DNA of 64,000 nucleotides from the NCBI GenBank assembly GCA_964202965.1, contig CAXNKG010000002.1, positions 1-64,000 of the forward strand, read 5' to 3'. The stretch's first letter is position 1, and every line of letters starts with the position of its first letter. Of the stretch, positions 51,360 through 60,368 are shown one piece after another. A program made the position numbers and the translations under genes. The notes beneath the pieces were generated by a model. It saw only the letters and a list, made by a program, of their open reading frames with translations, was not told where the DNA came from and ran no database searches. The DNA comes from CAXNKG01 sp964202965. Its GTDB lineage: Bacteria > Acidobacteriota > Vicinamibacteria > Vicinamibacterales > UBA2999.

Positions 51360-52050
51360 CCGGCGCGTGCTCCCGCGGTTCGGCGAGCAGCGCGCTGTTG
51401 AGGAACTGCACGAGCGGCGCGACGGCGCGGAACGTCGAAAGCACCTCGGTATAGAACCGGCCGCGCGTGGCCAGTTCCGCCTCGAACTGGCGCCCGGCGA
51501 GGAACTGCTTGAAACGAAGGTAATGCTCGCCCGGGTGGTCCTTCGGAAAACCGCGGGGGATGCGCGACAGTTGCTCGCCTTCGAGCTGTCCCACGGCGCG
51601 CCGGAACGCCGGCGCCGTGACGATGCGGTGGAGGGCGCGGTGGCGGGCGGCAATCCGTCCGCGAATCGCGCGAAGGTCCGTCGATGACGGCATGTAGAGG
51701 CCGCCGCCGATCCAGACCCACGTGGGCGCGACCTCGAGATAGAGGCCGGCGCCTTCGCCGCGTGCAAACCTGCGCGACGGAAAATGCGCCGCGATATGCG
51801 TCTTGAGCGGACGTGTGTCGCCGCTGAAGCGCGTGTCCCGGTAGATGCGGTACAACGAGACGCGGGGGTCCGAGACATGATCCGGAGCGAAGCCGGGAAG
51901 GTCTTCTGCGAGCCGCGCGAGGAGCTCCACCATGGGGCCGCGCACGTGCCGCTCGTAATGTGGCTTGCGGGCCCGGAACCACTCGCGGTCGTTGTTGCGC
52001 TTCAGCGAACGGAGAAAGGACAGCGTTCTGCGGGTAAACGGGGACTTCAC
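51277..52050 (-). CDS. DUF2461 domain-containing protein (TIGR02453)
   Basis: The 257-residue protein carries the DUF2461 features: TLSFLRSLKRNNDREWFRARKPHYE at the N-terminus, YRIYRDTRFSGDTRPLKTHIAAHF, and GLYLEVAPTWVWIGGGLYMP. Function of the family is unknown. The GTG at 52050 precedes the domain. The C-terminal about 27 codons overlap the end of the MocR-like gene on the opposite strand and consist of Arg/Pro-rich residues, so the true domain probably ends near PREHAPVTRVLG. It is divergent from the dehydrogenase gene (25 bases). Confidence 0.85.
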   Translation of the reverse strand: MKSPFTRRTLSFLRSLKRNNDREWFRARKPHYERHVRGPMVELLARLAEDLPGFAPDHVSDPRVSLYRIYRDTRFSGDTRPLKTHIAAHFPSRRFARGEGAGLYLEVAPTWVWIGGGLYMPSSTDLRAIRGRIAARHRALHRIVTAPAFRRAVGQLEGEQLSRIPRGFPKDHPGEHYLRFKQFLAGRQFEAELATRGRFYTEVLSTFRAVAPLVQFLNSALLAEPREHAPVTRVLGLSRPPDRPQIARRRPDPAPMW

Positions 52051-52075
52051 GAGCCTGGTTGATAATACAACGCTG

Positions 52076-53479
52076 ATGACATCGGTTCTGTCCGAGGGCG
52101 CGCGGGCCGCGCTCATTGCAGACTTGTCCGCCGCTCTTGCCGATCGGTGCACCACGAATCCGACGCAGATCGAGCACCACAGCCACGGCGAGTCGTGGCA
52201 CGCCGCCGGCGCTCCGGACGTCGTCGTATTTCCGACGACGACGGAAGAGGTCGCCGCGATCGTACGCATCGCGGCGCGGCATCACGCGCCGATCGTGCCG
52301 TTCGGCGTCGGGTCGTCGCTCGAGGGGCACGTGAACGCCATTCTCGGGGGAGTGTCGATCGACTGTTCGCGCATGAACCGCGTGCTGCGCGTCAGCGTCG
52401 ATGACCTCGACTGCGACGTGCAGGCCGGCGTCACGCACCGGCAGTTGAACAAGGCGCTGGCCAACACCGGCGTCGGCTTCTGGGTCGATCCCGGCGCCGA
52501 CGCGACGATTGGCGGCATGGCGGCCACGCGCGCGTCCGGCACGACGGCGGTTCGCTACGGCACCATGCGCGACGTCGTGCTCGGAATGACGGTCGTCCTG
52601 GCGGACGGGCGGGTCATCCGCGCCGGCGGCCGTGCGCGGAAGTCATCGTCTGGCTACGACTTGACGCGCCTGTTTGTCGGGTCCGAGGGAACGCTGGGGG
52701 TCATCACCGAGCTGACGCTGCGGCTCTTCGGACTGCCGGAGGCGGTGTCGGCGGCCGTCTGCCAGTTCGAGACAATGGAAGGCGCCGTGCGCACGGCGAT
52801 GACGACGATTCAGCTGGGCATTCCGGTCGCCCGTCTCGAGCTGCTCGACGAGCTGCAGATCGAAGCCGTGAACAAGTACTCGAAGCTGTCGTATCCGCCG
52901 AAGCCGACCCTGTTCTTCGAATTTCACGGGACCAGCGCCGCCGCGGTGGCCGAGCACGCGGGCACCGCGCAGGAGATTGCCGCGGAGCAGGGCGGGTCCG
53001 GATTCGAATGGGCATCGACGCCGGAGGACCGCACGCGACTCTGGCAGGCGCGCCACAACGCGTTCTACGCGTCGATCGCGCTTCGTCCGGGCGCGAAGCC
53101 ATGGACGACCGATGTGTGCGTGCCGATTTCGCGCCTGGCCGAGTGCATTCTCGAGACACGGCGCGACGTGCAGGCGTCTTCGCTGATCGCGCCGCTGATG
53201 GGCCACGTCGGCGACGGCAATTTCCACTTCGTGTTCGTGCTCGATCCGGACAACGCGGCCGAGCTCGCCGAGGCCACCGCGATCAACTCGCGTCTCGTGA
53301 AGCGCGCGCAGGAGATGGGCGGCACCTGCAGCGGCGAACATGGCGTCGGGGTCGGCAAGATGGACTATCTGCAGGCCGAGCATGGTGACGCGCTCGACGT
53401 GATGCGTGCGATCAAGCGCGCGCTCGACCCGGACAACCTGATGAACCCCGGTAAGATGTTCACGCTGTCTCCCTGCTAG
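52076..53479 (+). CDS. FAD-linked D-lactate/glycolate dehydrogenase (GlcD/LDHD family)
   Basis: A 467-residue flavoprotein: FAD-binding PCMH domain with VVFPTTTEEVAAIVRIAARH, PIVPFGVGSSLEGHVN and ATIGGMAATRASGTTAVRYGTMRD, DLTRLFVGSEGTLGVITELTLRLF, then the C-terminal FAD-oxidase domain with MGHVGDGNFHFVFVLD, GTCSGEHGVGVGKMDYL and NPGKMF. It oxidises D-lactate, glycolate or a related 2-hydroxyacid and passes electrons to a cytochrome or quinone. Without GlcE/GlcF neighbours, the single-subunit LDHD type is likelier. GATAATAC (52061-52068) may hold its -10. Confidence 0.9.
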   Translation: MTSVLSEGARAALIADLSAALADRCTTNPTQIEHHSHGESWHAAGAPDVVVFPTTTEEVAAIVRIAARHHAPIVPFGVGSSLEGHVNAILGGVSIDCSRMNRVLRVSVDDLDCDVQAGVTHRQLNKALANTGVGFWVDPGADATIGGMAATRASGTTAVRYGTMRDVVLGMTVVLADGRVIRAGGRARKSSSGYDLTRLFVGSEGTLGVITELTLRLFGLPEAVSAAVCQFETMEGAVRTAMTTIQLGIPVARLELLDELQIEAVNKYSKLSYPPKPTLFFEFHGTSAAAVAEHAGTAQEIAAEQGGSGFEWASTPEDRTRLWQARHNAFYASIALRPGAKPWTTDVCVPISRLAECILETRRDVQASSLIAPLMGHVGDGNFHFVFVLDPDNAAELAEATAINSRLVKRAQEMGGTCSGEHGVGVGKMDYLQAEHGDALDVMRAIKRALDPDNLMNPGKMFTLSPC

Positions 53480-53495
53480 GATGCCCGTCAGATAA

Positions 53496-55901
53496 ATGGC
53501 CAAGGCGCGCAAGTCTTCTCCTTCGCTCTTCGACATGCCACCGACCGAGTCGTCCGGCGGCGCCCCGCCGCCGCCCGGTGGATTCCTCGAAGCCGTCTCG
53601 CTGCACGAGGCGGCGCAGACCCGCTATCTGAACTACGCACTGTCGGTGATCACCTCGCGCGCGCTGCCGGACGTGCGCGACGGGTTGAAGCCCGTGCAGC
53701 GCCGCATTCTCTACGCGATGTGGCAGCAGAACCTGACGGCCGACACCAAGCACCGGAAGTGCGCGAAGGTCGTCGGTGACGTCATGGGCAGCTTTCACCC
53801 GCACGGCGACGCGGCGCTCTACGAGACGCTCGTCCGCATGGCGCAGCCGTTCTCGCTGCGCTACCCCCTCGTCGACGGCTCGGGCAACTTCGGATCGCTC
53901 GACGGCGACAGCGCCGCCGCGATGCGCTACACGGAATGCCGTCTCGCCCGCATCTCGGACGAGATGCTCACGGAGATCGATCAGGCGACGGTCGCCTTCA
54001 AGCCGAACTACGACGGCACGAAGACCGAGCCCGTCGTGTTGCCGGCCCGCATTCCGAATCTGCTGATCAACGGGACGACCGGGATTGCGGTCGGCATGGC
54101 GACCAGCATTCCGCCGCACAACCTCGGCGAGATCTGCACGGCGCTGCTCAGGCTGCTCGACGACCCGGATCTCAGCAGCGTTCAGTTGTGCCGCTGGGTC
54201 AAAGGGCCGGACTTCCCGACCGGCGGGCAGATCCTGAACTCGCCGGACGAACTGAAGGAGATCTACAAGACCGGATCAGGCACCGTGCGCCTGCGCGCCA
54301 CGTGGGAGGAAGGGCCGTCCTCGCGCGGCGGCCAGAAAATCTTCATCACGAGCGTGCCCTATTTCACGAACAAGGCCACGCTCGTCGAGCGCATCGCCGA
54401 CGTCGTCCTGTCCCGCAAGCTTCCGCAGCTGCTCGACGTGCGCGATATTTCGACCGACGACGTGCGGATTGAGCTGGAGCTGAAGAAGGACGCCGACGTC
54501 AAGATGGTGATGGCGTATCTCTTCAAGAACACGCCGCTCCAGTCGAACTTCATTGTCAATCTCACCTGTCTCATTCCGACGGAGAACGCTGAAGTCGGCC
54601 GGCCGGAACGGCTCGATCTCAAGTCGATCCTCTGGCACTTCCTCCACTTCCGCCTCGAGGTCGTCACGAATCGGCTCGAGCACGAGCTGGAGGCGCTGAA
54701 GAAGCGCATCCACATTCTCGAAGGCTTCGAGAAGATCTTCGACGCGCTCGACGAGATCCTGAAGCTCATTCGGAAGTCGGACGGCAAGGCGGACGCGGCG
54801 GCGAAGATCATCAGGCAGTTCGCGCTCGATGCCGAGCAGACAGACGCGATCCTCGAGCTGAAACTCTATCGCCTCGCCCGTCTCGAGATCCTCGTCATCC
54901 AGAACGAGCTGGCGGAGAAGCGGAAGCGCGCGCGGCAGATCGGCGGGCTCCTGAAGGATGAAGACGGGCGCTGGAGGATCGTGCGGGACGAGATCGACGC
55001 GATCGCGAAGGCGTATGGCGGCAAAGGCGACGCGCGACGCTCGATCATCGAGACGGTCGAGGAGGTCGCCTTCACCGCCGACGACTTCATCGTCGAGGAA
55101 GACAACGTCGTCATCGTGTCGCGCGACGGATGGCTCAAGCGCCAGAAGGAAGTGCGCGATCTGTCGACGACGCGCCTGCGCGAGGGCGACGCGGTGCTGG
55201 CCGTCCTCCCCGGAAGCACGCGCGCAAGCATCGTGCTCTTCACCAACCTGGGGGCTGCGTACACGGCGCGCATCATCGACGTGCCGGCATCAACGGGGTA
55301 TGGCGAGCCGGTGCAGAAGCTGTTTAAGCTGCGCGACGGCGAGCGCGTGATCGCGGCGTTCAGTCTCGATCCTCGGGTCAGCGGAAAGATCGCCGCGAAG
55401 AAAGAGGGCGAGCCGCCGCCCGTGCACGCTCTCGCGGTCACGAGCGACGGCTACAGCCTGCGATTCAGCTTCGAGTCGTTCCTCGAGCCGAGCACGCGCG
55501 CCGGGCGCCGGTACGCGCGGCCGTCGGAGGGCGTCGAGGTCACCGGCGTGGAAAAGGTGACCGGCGAGGAAATTGTGATCGCCGCCACGCAAAGCGCCCG
55601 CGCACTGCTGTGCCGCGCCCACGAAGTGAACTTCCTGTCAGGGCCAGGCAAGGGCGTCATTCTGATCAAGCTCACCGAAAAGGACGATCGGGTCCTTGGG
55701 TTCATGGCGTCGACCGGCGACAGGGATCTCATGCGGGTCGAGACGAGCCGGGGCAGCGAGCAGACCATCAGTACGGCCAAATACGAGGTGACCGGGCGGG
55801 GAGGCAAGGGGCGCGAACTCCTGCAGCGGGGCCAGTTTACGCGGGTCATTCCAACCGAGGTCCCCAACCCGCAACCCCTCGAGGGAACGCCCGTAAATTA
55901 A
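53496..55901 (+). CDS. parC: Type IIA DNA topoisomerase subunit A (ParC/GyrA)
   Basis: The 801-residue protein breaks and rejoins DNA in a tetramer with the B subunit encoded downstream. The catalytic tyrosine is Tyr145 (AAMRYTECR). The quinolone-determining region reads HPHGDAALYETL, with Ala106 and Glu110 at the positions of E. coli GyrA Ser83 and Asp87. A C-terminal beta-pinwheel is present, with GRGGKGRE near the end as a weak GyrA-box. Length is between ParC and GyrA. Pairing with a 634-residue B subunit favours topoisomerase IV, but gyrase activity cannot be excluded. It heads a three-gene operon. Confidence 0.9.
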   Translation: MAKARKSSPSLFDMPPTESSGGAPPPPGGFLEAVSLHEAAQTRYLNYALSVITSRALPDVRDGLKPVQRRILYAMWQQNLTADTKHRKCAKVVGDVMGSFHPHGDAALYETLVRMAQPFSLRYPLVDGSGNFGSLDGDSAAAMRYTECRLARISDEMLTEIDQATVAFKPNYDGTKTEPVVLPARIPNLLINGTTGIAVGMATSIPPHNLGEICTALLRLLDDPDLSSVQLCRWVKGPDFPTGGQILNSPDELKEIYKTGSGTVRLRATWEEGPSSRGGQKIFITSVPYFTNKATLVERIADVVLSRKLPQLLDVRDISTDDVRIELELKKDADVKMVMAYLFKNTPLQSNFIVNLTCLIPTENAEVGRPERLDLKSILWHFLHFRLEVVTNRLEHELEALKKRIHILEGFEKIFDALDEILKLIRKSDGKADAAAKIIRQFALDAEQTDAILELKLYRLARLEILVIQNELAEKRKRARQIGGLLKDEDGRWRIVRDEIDAIAKAYGGKGDARRSIIETVEEVAFTADDFIVEEDNVVIVSRDGWLKRQKEVRDLSTTRLREGDAVLAVLPGSTRASIVLFTNLGAAYTARIIDVPASTGYGEPVQKLFKLRDGERVIAAFSLDPRVSGKIAAKKEGEPPPVHALAVTSDGYSLRFSFESFLEPSTRAGRRYARPSEGVEVTGVEKVTGEEIVIAATQSARALLCRAHEVNFLSGPGKGVILIKLTEKDDRVLGFMASTGDRDLMRVETSRGSEQTISTAKYEVTGRGGKGRELLQRGQFTRVIPTEVPNPQPLEGTPVN

Positions 55902-55928
55902 TGTCAGGCCGTGGGATAGCTCGACTGC

Positions 55929-55934
55929 TATACT
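55929..55934 (+). promoter_or_regulatory. Possible internal -10 element (TATACT) before the NYN gene
   Basis: TATACT lies 69 bases before the NYN ATG, in the 102-base gap after the topoisomerase A gene. An ATGTCA at 55901-55906 is too far (22 bases) to be an ideal -35. It may give the NYN and B-subunit genes a promoter of their own. Confidence 0.35.
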
Positions 55935-56003
55935 GTCTGAGGCCAATAAGTCAGGCCCCTCCAACAGGCATTTCAGGCGGCGCCGCCAGGCGCCAGAGAG
56001 TTC

Positions 56004-57479
56004 ATGAACATCACTACAGAGATTCCCAGCACCAGCCGTATTGCGGTTTTCATTGATTTCGACAACGTCGAGATCGGCGTCAAGAACACGATCGGCGGTC
56101 AGTTCGATATCGGTCTCGTCCTCGAAGCGATCAAAGAGCGCGGCGAGATTGTCACCAAGATCGCGTACAGCGACTGGAAGCGCGCCGGCGACTACAGCCG
56201 CGTGCTGGCCCAGCACGCGATCCGGATGGTCCAGCGCACGATGACGCCGGGCGGCGACAAGAACGGCGCCGACATCACCATGGCGCTCGACGCACTCGAG
56301 CTCGCATTCACCCACAGTCACATCAACACCTTCGTCATCGTCGGCGGCGACAGCGACTTCATTTCACTCGTCGAAAAGCTGAAGCAGTACGGCCGTAAGG
56401 TGCTCGTCGTCGGCGGCCGGCAGTTCACCAGCGCGACGATGCAGAAGAACTGCCACGAGTTCATCGCGTATGAGAATCTCGCCGGTACGCGCAGCAGCAG
56501 CCGCCCGTCAGGGCGCGGCTCGAAGCAGCCTGCCAGCGGCGGGTCCGCGCAGGTGGCCGAGGCGCTCCCGCTCGTGCAGCGTGCGCTCAAAGTGCTGTCC
56601 GAGCGCGAAGCCACACCGCAGCTCGGTCTGCTGAAGAGCACGCTGCTTCAGCTCGATTCGACGTTCTCGGAGCGGGAATACGGCGCGAGCAGCTTCCGCG
56701 ACTTCATGGAGAAGATCGCGGCCTCGGGAGCCGTCACGTTACGGCACGTCGGCCGCAGCATTCTGGTCGAGTCGCCGGATGGCGACCATGCGAGTACGCC
56801 TGCGGCGCCGGCGCCGGTGGCACGGATGGCGCCGCAGGCGCGGGTCGCGCATGCGGCGGCCGAATCGGAGCCCGCCGCGGCGGTCACGGATGTCGATGCC
56901 GAGGACGCGCTCCCTGTTTCGCCGATGACGATGCAGGACGGCATTCGTGCGGTGCAGACCGCGTTCGGCGAGGCGGCGGCGCCCATCAGGTGGCCGATGT
57001 ACGTCCGCCAGGCAAAGCAGTTCCTGCGCACGGCCATCAGCGGTTTTGACGAGCGCAACTACGGGTTCGCGTCGGTCAACGACCTCATGCGGGCGGCCGG
57101 CAAGGAAGGCGTTCTTCGCATCGAGCGGGACCGGCAGGGCGCGATTCGGCTCTTCCCCGGACAGAAGCTCGCCGCGCGCCCGAATACGCAGGGCGACGCG
57201 CCCCTGCGGGATGCCGCCGTCGCCGACGTGGCGGCCGAGCCGGTGTACGGCTACATGACCGTGGAGCACGTGGCCGAGCCTCCCATGGTCGACGCGGCCG
57301 CAGAGGCGGGCGCTCAGGACGGTACGGGCGGGGATGTGCCGCCACCGAAGGGCACGCGCCGCCGCAAGACGACTGTTCTTAAAGCCCCGCGGAACCGCGC
57401 GAAGATCGCAAAGCCGGCCACGCCGCGGGCCAGGAAGACCGTGAAGTCGCGAGCGGTCGCCGCAGATACGGGTGAGTAG
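56004..57479 (+). CDS. NYN-domain protein with two OST-HTH/LOTUS domains
   Basis: A 491-residue protein. Residues 11-160 form a NYN (PIN-like) nuclease domain: IAVFIDFDNVEIG (Asp18, Asp20), KNGADITMALDALEL and VIVGGDSDFISLVEKL supply the acidic metal site. Two OST-HTH/LOTUS modules follow at about 185-260 (FSEREYGASSFRDFMEKIAASG) and 310-390 (FDERNYGFASVNDLMRAAG). The last 60 residues are Lys/Arg-rich (TRRRKTTVLKAPRNRAK). The family is taken to act on RNA; LOTUS domains bind RNA, including G-quadruplexes. The 3' end overlaps the topoisomerase B gene by 8 bases. Target unknown. Confidence 0.9.
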   Translation: MNITTEIPSTSRIAVFIDFDNVEIGVKNTIGGQFDIGLVLEAIKERGEIVTKIAYSDWKRAGDYSRVLAQHAIRMVQRTMTPGGDKNGADITMALDALELAFTHSHINTFVIVGGDSDFISLVEKLKQYGRKVLVVGGRQFTSATMQKNCHEFIAYENLAGTRSSSRPSGRGSKQPASGGSAQVAEALPLVQRALKVLSEREATPQLGLLKSTLLQLDSTFSEREYGASSFRDFMEKIAASGAVTLRHVGRSILVESPDGDHASTPAAPAPVARMAPQARVAHAAAESEPAAAVTDVDAEDALPVSPMTMQDGIRAVQTAFGEAAAPIRWPMYVRQAKQFLRTAISGFDERNYGFASVNDLMRAAGKEGVLRIERDRQGAIRLFPGQKLAARPNTQGDAPLRDAAVADVAAEPVYGYMTVEHVAEPPMVDAAAEAGAQDGTGGDVPPPKGTRRRKTTVLKAPRNRAKIAKPATPRARKTVKSRAVAADTGE

Positions 57480-59376
57480 CTACACAGCCAAAGACATCAC
57501 CGTCCTCGAAGGACTGGAGCCGGTCCGCAAGCGTCCCGGCATGTATATCGGTGGTGTCGGCACGGCCGGCCTCCACCATCTGGTCTGGGAAATCCTGGAC
57601 AACGCGGTCGACGAGGCGATGAACGGGTTTGCCTCGAACATCGTTGTCACGCTCCACAGCGACGGCAGTTCGATCACCATCTCAGACGACGGCCGTGGCA
57701 TCCCCGTCGACAAGCATCCCGCAACCAAAAAGAGCGCCCTCGAGGTCATCTTCACGGTGCTTCATGCCGGGGGAAAGTTCGAGCACGACAGCTACAAGAC
57801 CGCCGGAGGCCTGCACGGTGTCGGCGCCAGCGTCGTGAACGCGCTCTCGACAGAGCTGCTCGCCACCGTGAGGCGCGACGGTTCGCAGTGGGAGATGGGG
57901 TTCCGCCGTGGAAAACCGACGGGCCCGCTGAAGAAGGCCGGGCCCGCCCGCGGAAGCGGCACCACCGTGTACTTCCATCCCGATCCGACGATCTTCCCGA
58001 AGGTCGAGTTCGATCCGGCCGTGATTCGCGAGCGGCTGGAGATCGTCAGCTACATCCACAAGGGCGTCCGGGTCACCTTCGAAAACGAGGCGGACAAGAC
58101 GAAGGACGTCTTCCAGCACCAGGAGGGCCTGCTCGATTACCTCAGGAAGATCGTCGCCGAGCGTGGAGCGAAGCCGGTCCACGACGTCGCGTTCACGCAG
58201 GAGCGTGAGAGCGGGCCGCGGATCGACCTCGTCCTGCAGTGGACGGAAGCCACCGACGAACACATCCGCAGCTATGTGAACGGGATTCCCACCGGATCGG
58301 GCGGGACGCACGAGAACGGACTGCGGGCGGGGCTCGGGAAGGCTGTGCGCAACTACATCGACACGCACAGTTTGTCGCCGAAGGGCGTCACGCTCTCGGC
58401 CGAAGATATCCGGGAAGGACTCACCGGCGTCGTCAGCATCTTCATTCAGGAGCCCCAGTTTCAGGGGCAGACCAAAGACCGGCTGAACAACCCCGAATTG
58501 ACCTCCGCCATCGACTCGGCGGTCCGGCCGGCGCTGGAGCATTGGCTCAATCACAACCGGAGCGTGGCGGAAGCGATCGTCGGACGGATCATTCTGGCCG
58601 CGCGTGCCCGTGAGGCGAGCCGCGCCGCCTCCGCGGAGGTCACGCGCAAGACCGCCACGTCCGGGCGGCTCAATCTTCCAGGCAAGTTGAGCGATTGCAC
58701 CGGGGCGGGCCGCGAGGACAGCGAGCTCTTCGTCGTCGAAGGCGATTCCGCCGGAGGCTCGGCGAAGCAGGGTCGCGACCGTGGCAGGCAGGCCATCCTG
58801 CCGCTCCGCGGCAAGGTGATGAACACCGAGGGGATGACCCTTGCGAAGGTGCTGGAGAACAAGGAGCTGGCGGATCTCGTCACCGCGCTCGGCTGCGGGA
58901 TGGGGAAGAGCTTCGAACTCGGGCGGCTCCGCTACGGAAAGGTCGTGATTCTCGCGGATGCGGACTCCGACGGGCATCACATCGCGACGCTGCTGCTGAC
59001 GTTCCTCTATCGCCACCTGCCCCAGTTGATCGCGAACGGCAGGGTGTTCCTGGCGCAGCCGCCGCTCTACCGGATCGACATCGGCAAGGACACGTACTGG
59101 GCGCTCGACGAGCCGCATCGCGATCGCATCCTCAAGCAGCACGGAAACGGGCGCGCGAATCCCGACATCACCCGCTTCAAGGGTCTCGGCGAGATGATGC
59201 CCAAGGTGCTCTGGGAGACGACGCTCAACCCGAAGACCCGCCGGCTGCTGCGCGTGGAGATTTCGGACCAGATCGTGACCGATCGCGTCATCAACGAGCT
59301 GATGGGGAAGGACGCGTCCGCGCGGTTTCGCTTCATCATGGAACGCGCCGAAGACGCGCAGGAGCTCGACGTCTGA
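57472..59376 (+). CDS. parE: Type IIA DNA topoisomerase subunit B (ParE/GyrB)
   Basis: The 634-residue ATPase subunit has a GHKL domain (VRKRPGMYIGGV, EILDNAVDEAMNG, DDGRGIPVDKHP, KTAGGLHGVGASVVNALS), a transducer, and a TOPRIM domain (VVEGDSAGGSAKQGRDR, PLRGKVMNTEG, ILADADSDGHHIATLL), ending ITRFKGLGEMMPKVLWETT. It drives strand passage with the A subunit. Length matches ParE and short GyrB. The GTG at 57472 overlaps the NYN gene by 8 bases. Confidence 0.92.
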   Translation: MSSYTAKDITVLEGLEPVRKRPGMYIGGVGTAGLHHLVWEILDNAVDEAMNGFASNIVVTLHSDGSSITISDDGRGIPVDKHPATKKSALEVIFTVLHAGGKFEHDSYKTAGGLHGVGASVVNALSTELLATVRRDGSQWEMGFRRGKPTGPLKKAGPARGSGTTVYFHPDPTIFPKVEFDPAVIRERLEIVSYIHKGVRVTFENEADKTKDVFQHQEGLLDYLRKIVAERGAKPVHDVAFTQERESGPRIDLVLQWTEATDEHIRSYVNGIPTGSGGTHENGLRAGLGKAVRNYIDTHSLSPKGVTLSAEDIREGLTGVVSIFIQEPQFQGQTKDRLNNPELTSAIDSAVRPALEHWLNHNRSVAEAIVGRIILAARAREASRAASAEVTRKTATSGRLNLPGKLSDCTGAGREDSELFVVEGDSAGGSAKQGRDRGRQAILPLRGKVMNTEGMTLAKVLENKELADLVTALGCGMGKSFELGRLRYGKVVILADADSDGHHIATLLLTFLYRHLPQLIANGRVFLAQPPLYRIDIGKDTYWALDEPHRDRILKQHGNGRANPDITRFKGLGEMMPKVLWETTLNPKTRRLLRVEISDQIVTDRVINELMGKDASARFRFIMERAEDAQELDV

Positions 59377-59388
59377 GGCCGCTGCGGC

Positions 59389-60273
59389 CTACCCGTACGA
59401 CTCGCGCTTGATCCGGGCGCCCGGGACGCCAGCCGCCCGCAGGTGCCCCAGGGCGGCCTCGATGAACCGGGGCTGCGGCTCCGTGCCCGCCGCCTTCGAC
59501 GCCTCCCGATCAAATTTCGAAATACCGGGCCCGCACAGATACACCAGGCAGGCCTGTGGGTCGGGGATCAGCTCCCGCAACAGGCCTTCGTCCACGCGCC
59601 CCCTGCGGACCGACGGCCCGAAGAGGGACTCACGGGTTTCCCTGGTCAGCGTATGCACCACTCTGAGCCGATCGGGGTGCGCGGCCGCCAGCTGGCCGAG
59701 CATGTCGCGGAAGATGATGTCGTCCCAGGTCTTGTTCGAATAGATGAACGTGTGGCGCACCGACGGATACGTCTCGAGCGCGAACTTGAGGATCGAGAGG
59801 TTGGGCACGCTGCCGGAACCGGCGCAGACGTGCACGACATGATCGGTTTGCGAGGCCAGGTTGTCTGGGGCCGTGTAGGGACCAGTGAAACCGGTGACCA
59901 CGAGCCGCATGCCGCGGACGGTGCGCTTGACGAGGAGCGGGGACAGGAGCGGCGGATACTTGGTCACGTTCGGCACGAACCGCTCTTCCTTCACCGTCAC
60001 CGCGAGGTAGCGCTCGTGCGGCGCCGAGCACATCGAATAGGCGCGCGGCGGCTCCTTCTTGCCCTTGAGGTGCTCGAGGAACGAGGTGAAGCTATCGAGC
60101 GCCTCGAACTGGTTTTGATCAATCGTGAGGAAGTGACCGGCCTTGTAGTCGAGTCTGTCGTTGCCGGTAAACAGGACCAGCGTCGAGGTGTCCGGCGTTT
60201 CCACGATGACGTCGGCAACCATCACCTCGAGTTCCTTGATTCGGCGTGACGGCGGCGCGGCGGCGGTGTCCAT
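59389..60273 (-). CDS. FAD/NAD(P)H oxidoreductase of the ferredoxin reductase (FNR) family
   Basis: A 294-residue FNR-like flavoprotein. The FAD domain (about 15-130) has YKAGHFLTID and RAYSMCSAPHERYLAVTVK; the nucleotide domain (135-280) has VVHVCAGSGSVPNLSILKFAL, IYSNKTWDDIIFRDML and CLVYLCGPGISKFDRE. No 2Fe-2S domain is present. It probably moves electrons from NAD(P)H to a separate acceptor such as ferredoxin or an oxygenase, as in BoxA/PaaE-related reductases. No partner is evident nearby. It is convergent with the topoisomerase operon. Confidence 0.85.
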   Translation of the reverse strand: MDTAAAPPSRRIKELEVMVADVIVETPDTSTLVLFTGNDRLDYKAGHFLTIDQNQFEALDSFTSFLEHLKGKKEPPRAYSMCSAPHERYLAVTVKEERFVPNVTKYPPLLSPLLVKRTVRGMRLVVTGFTGPYTAPDNLASQTDHVVHVCAGSGSVPNLSILKFALETYPSVRHTFIYSNKTWDDIIFRDMLGQLAAAHPDRLRVVHTLTRETRESLFGPSVRRGRVDEGLLRELIPDPQACLVYLCGPGISKFDREASKAAGTEPQPRFIEAALGHLRAAGVPGARIKRESYG

Positions 60274-60368
60274 TCGGCGGCGGCAGCCACGAGTTCAGCA
60301 CGTTTCGGCAGGCGGCGCAAGATGCGCTTCGCGCGTCTGCGCCGTAGTAGACTGCCCGTTCGGATCCC

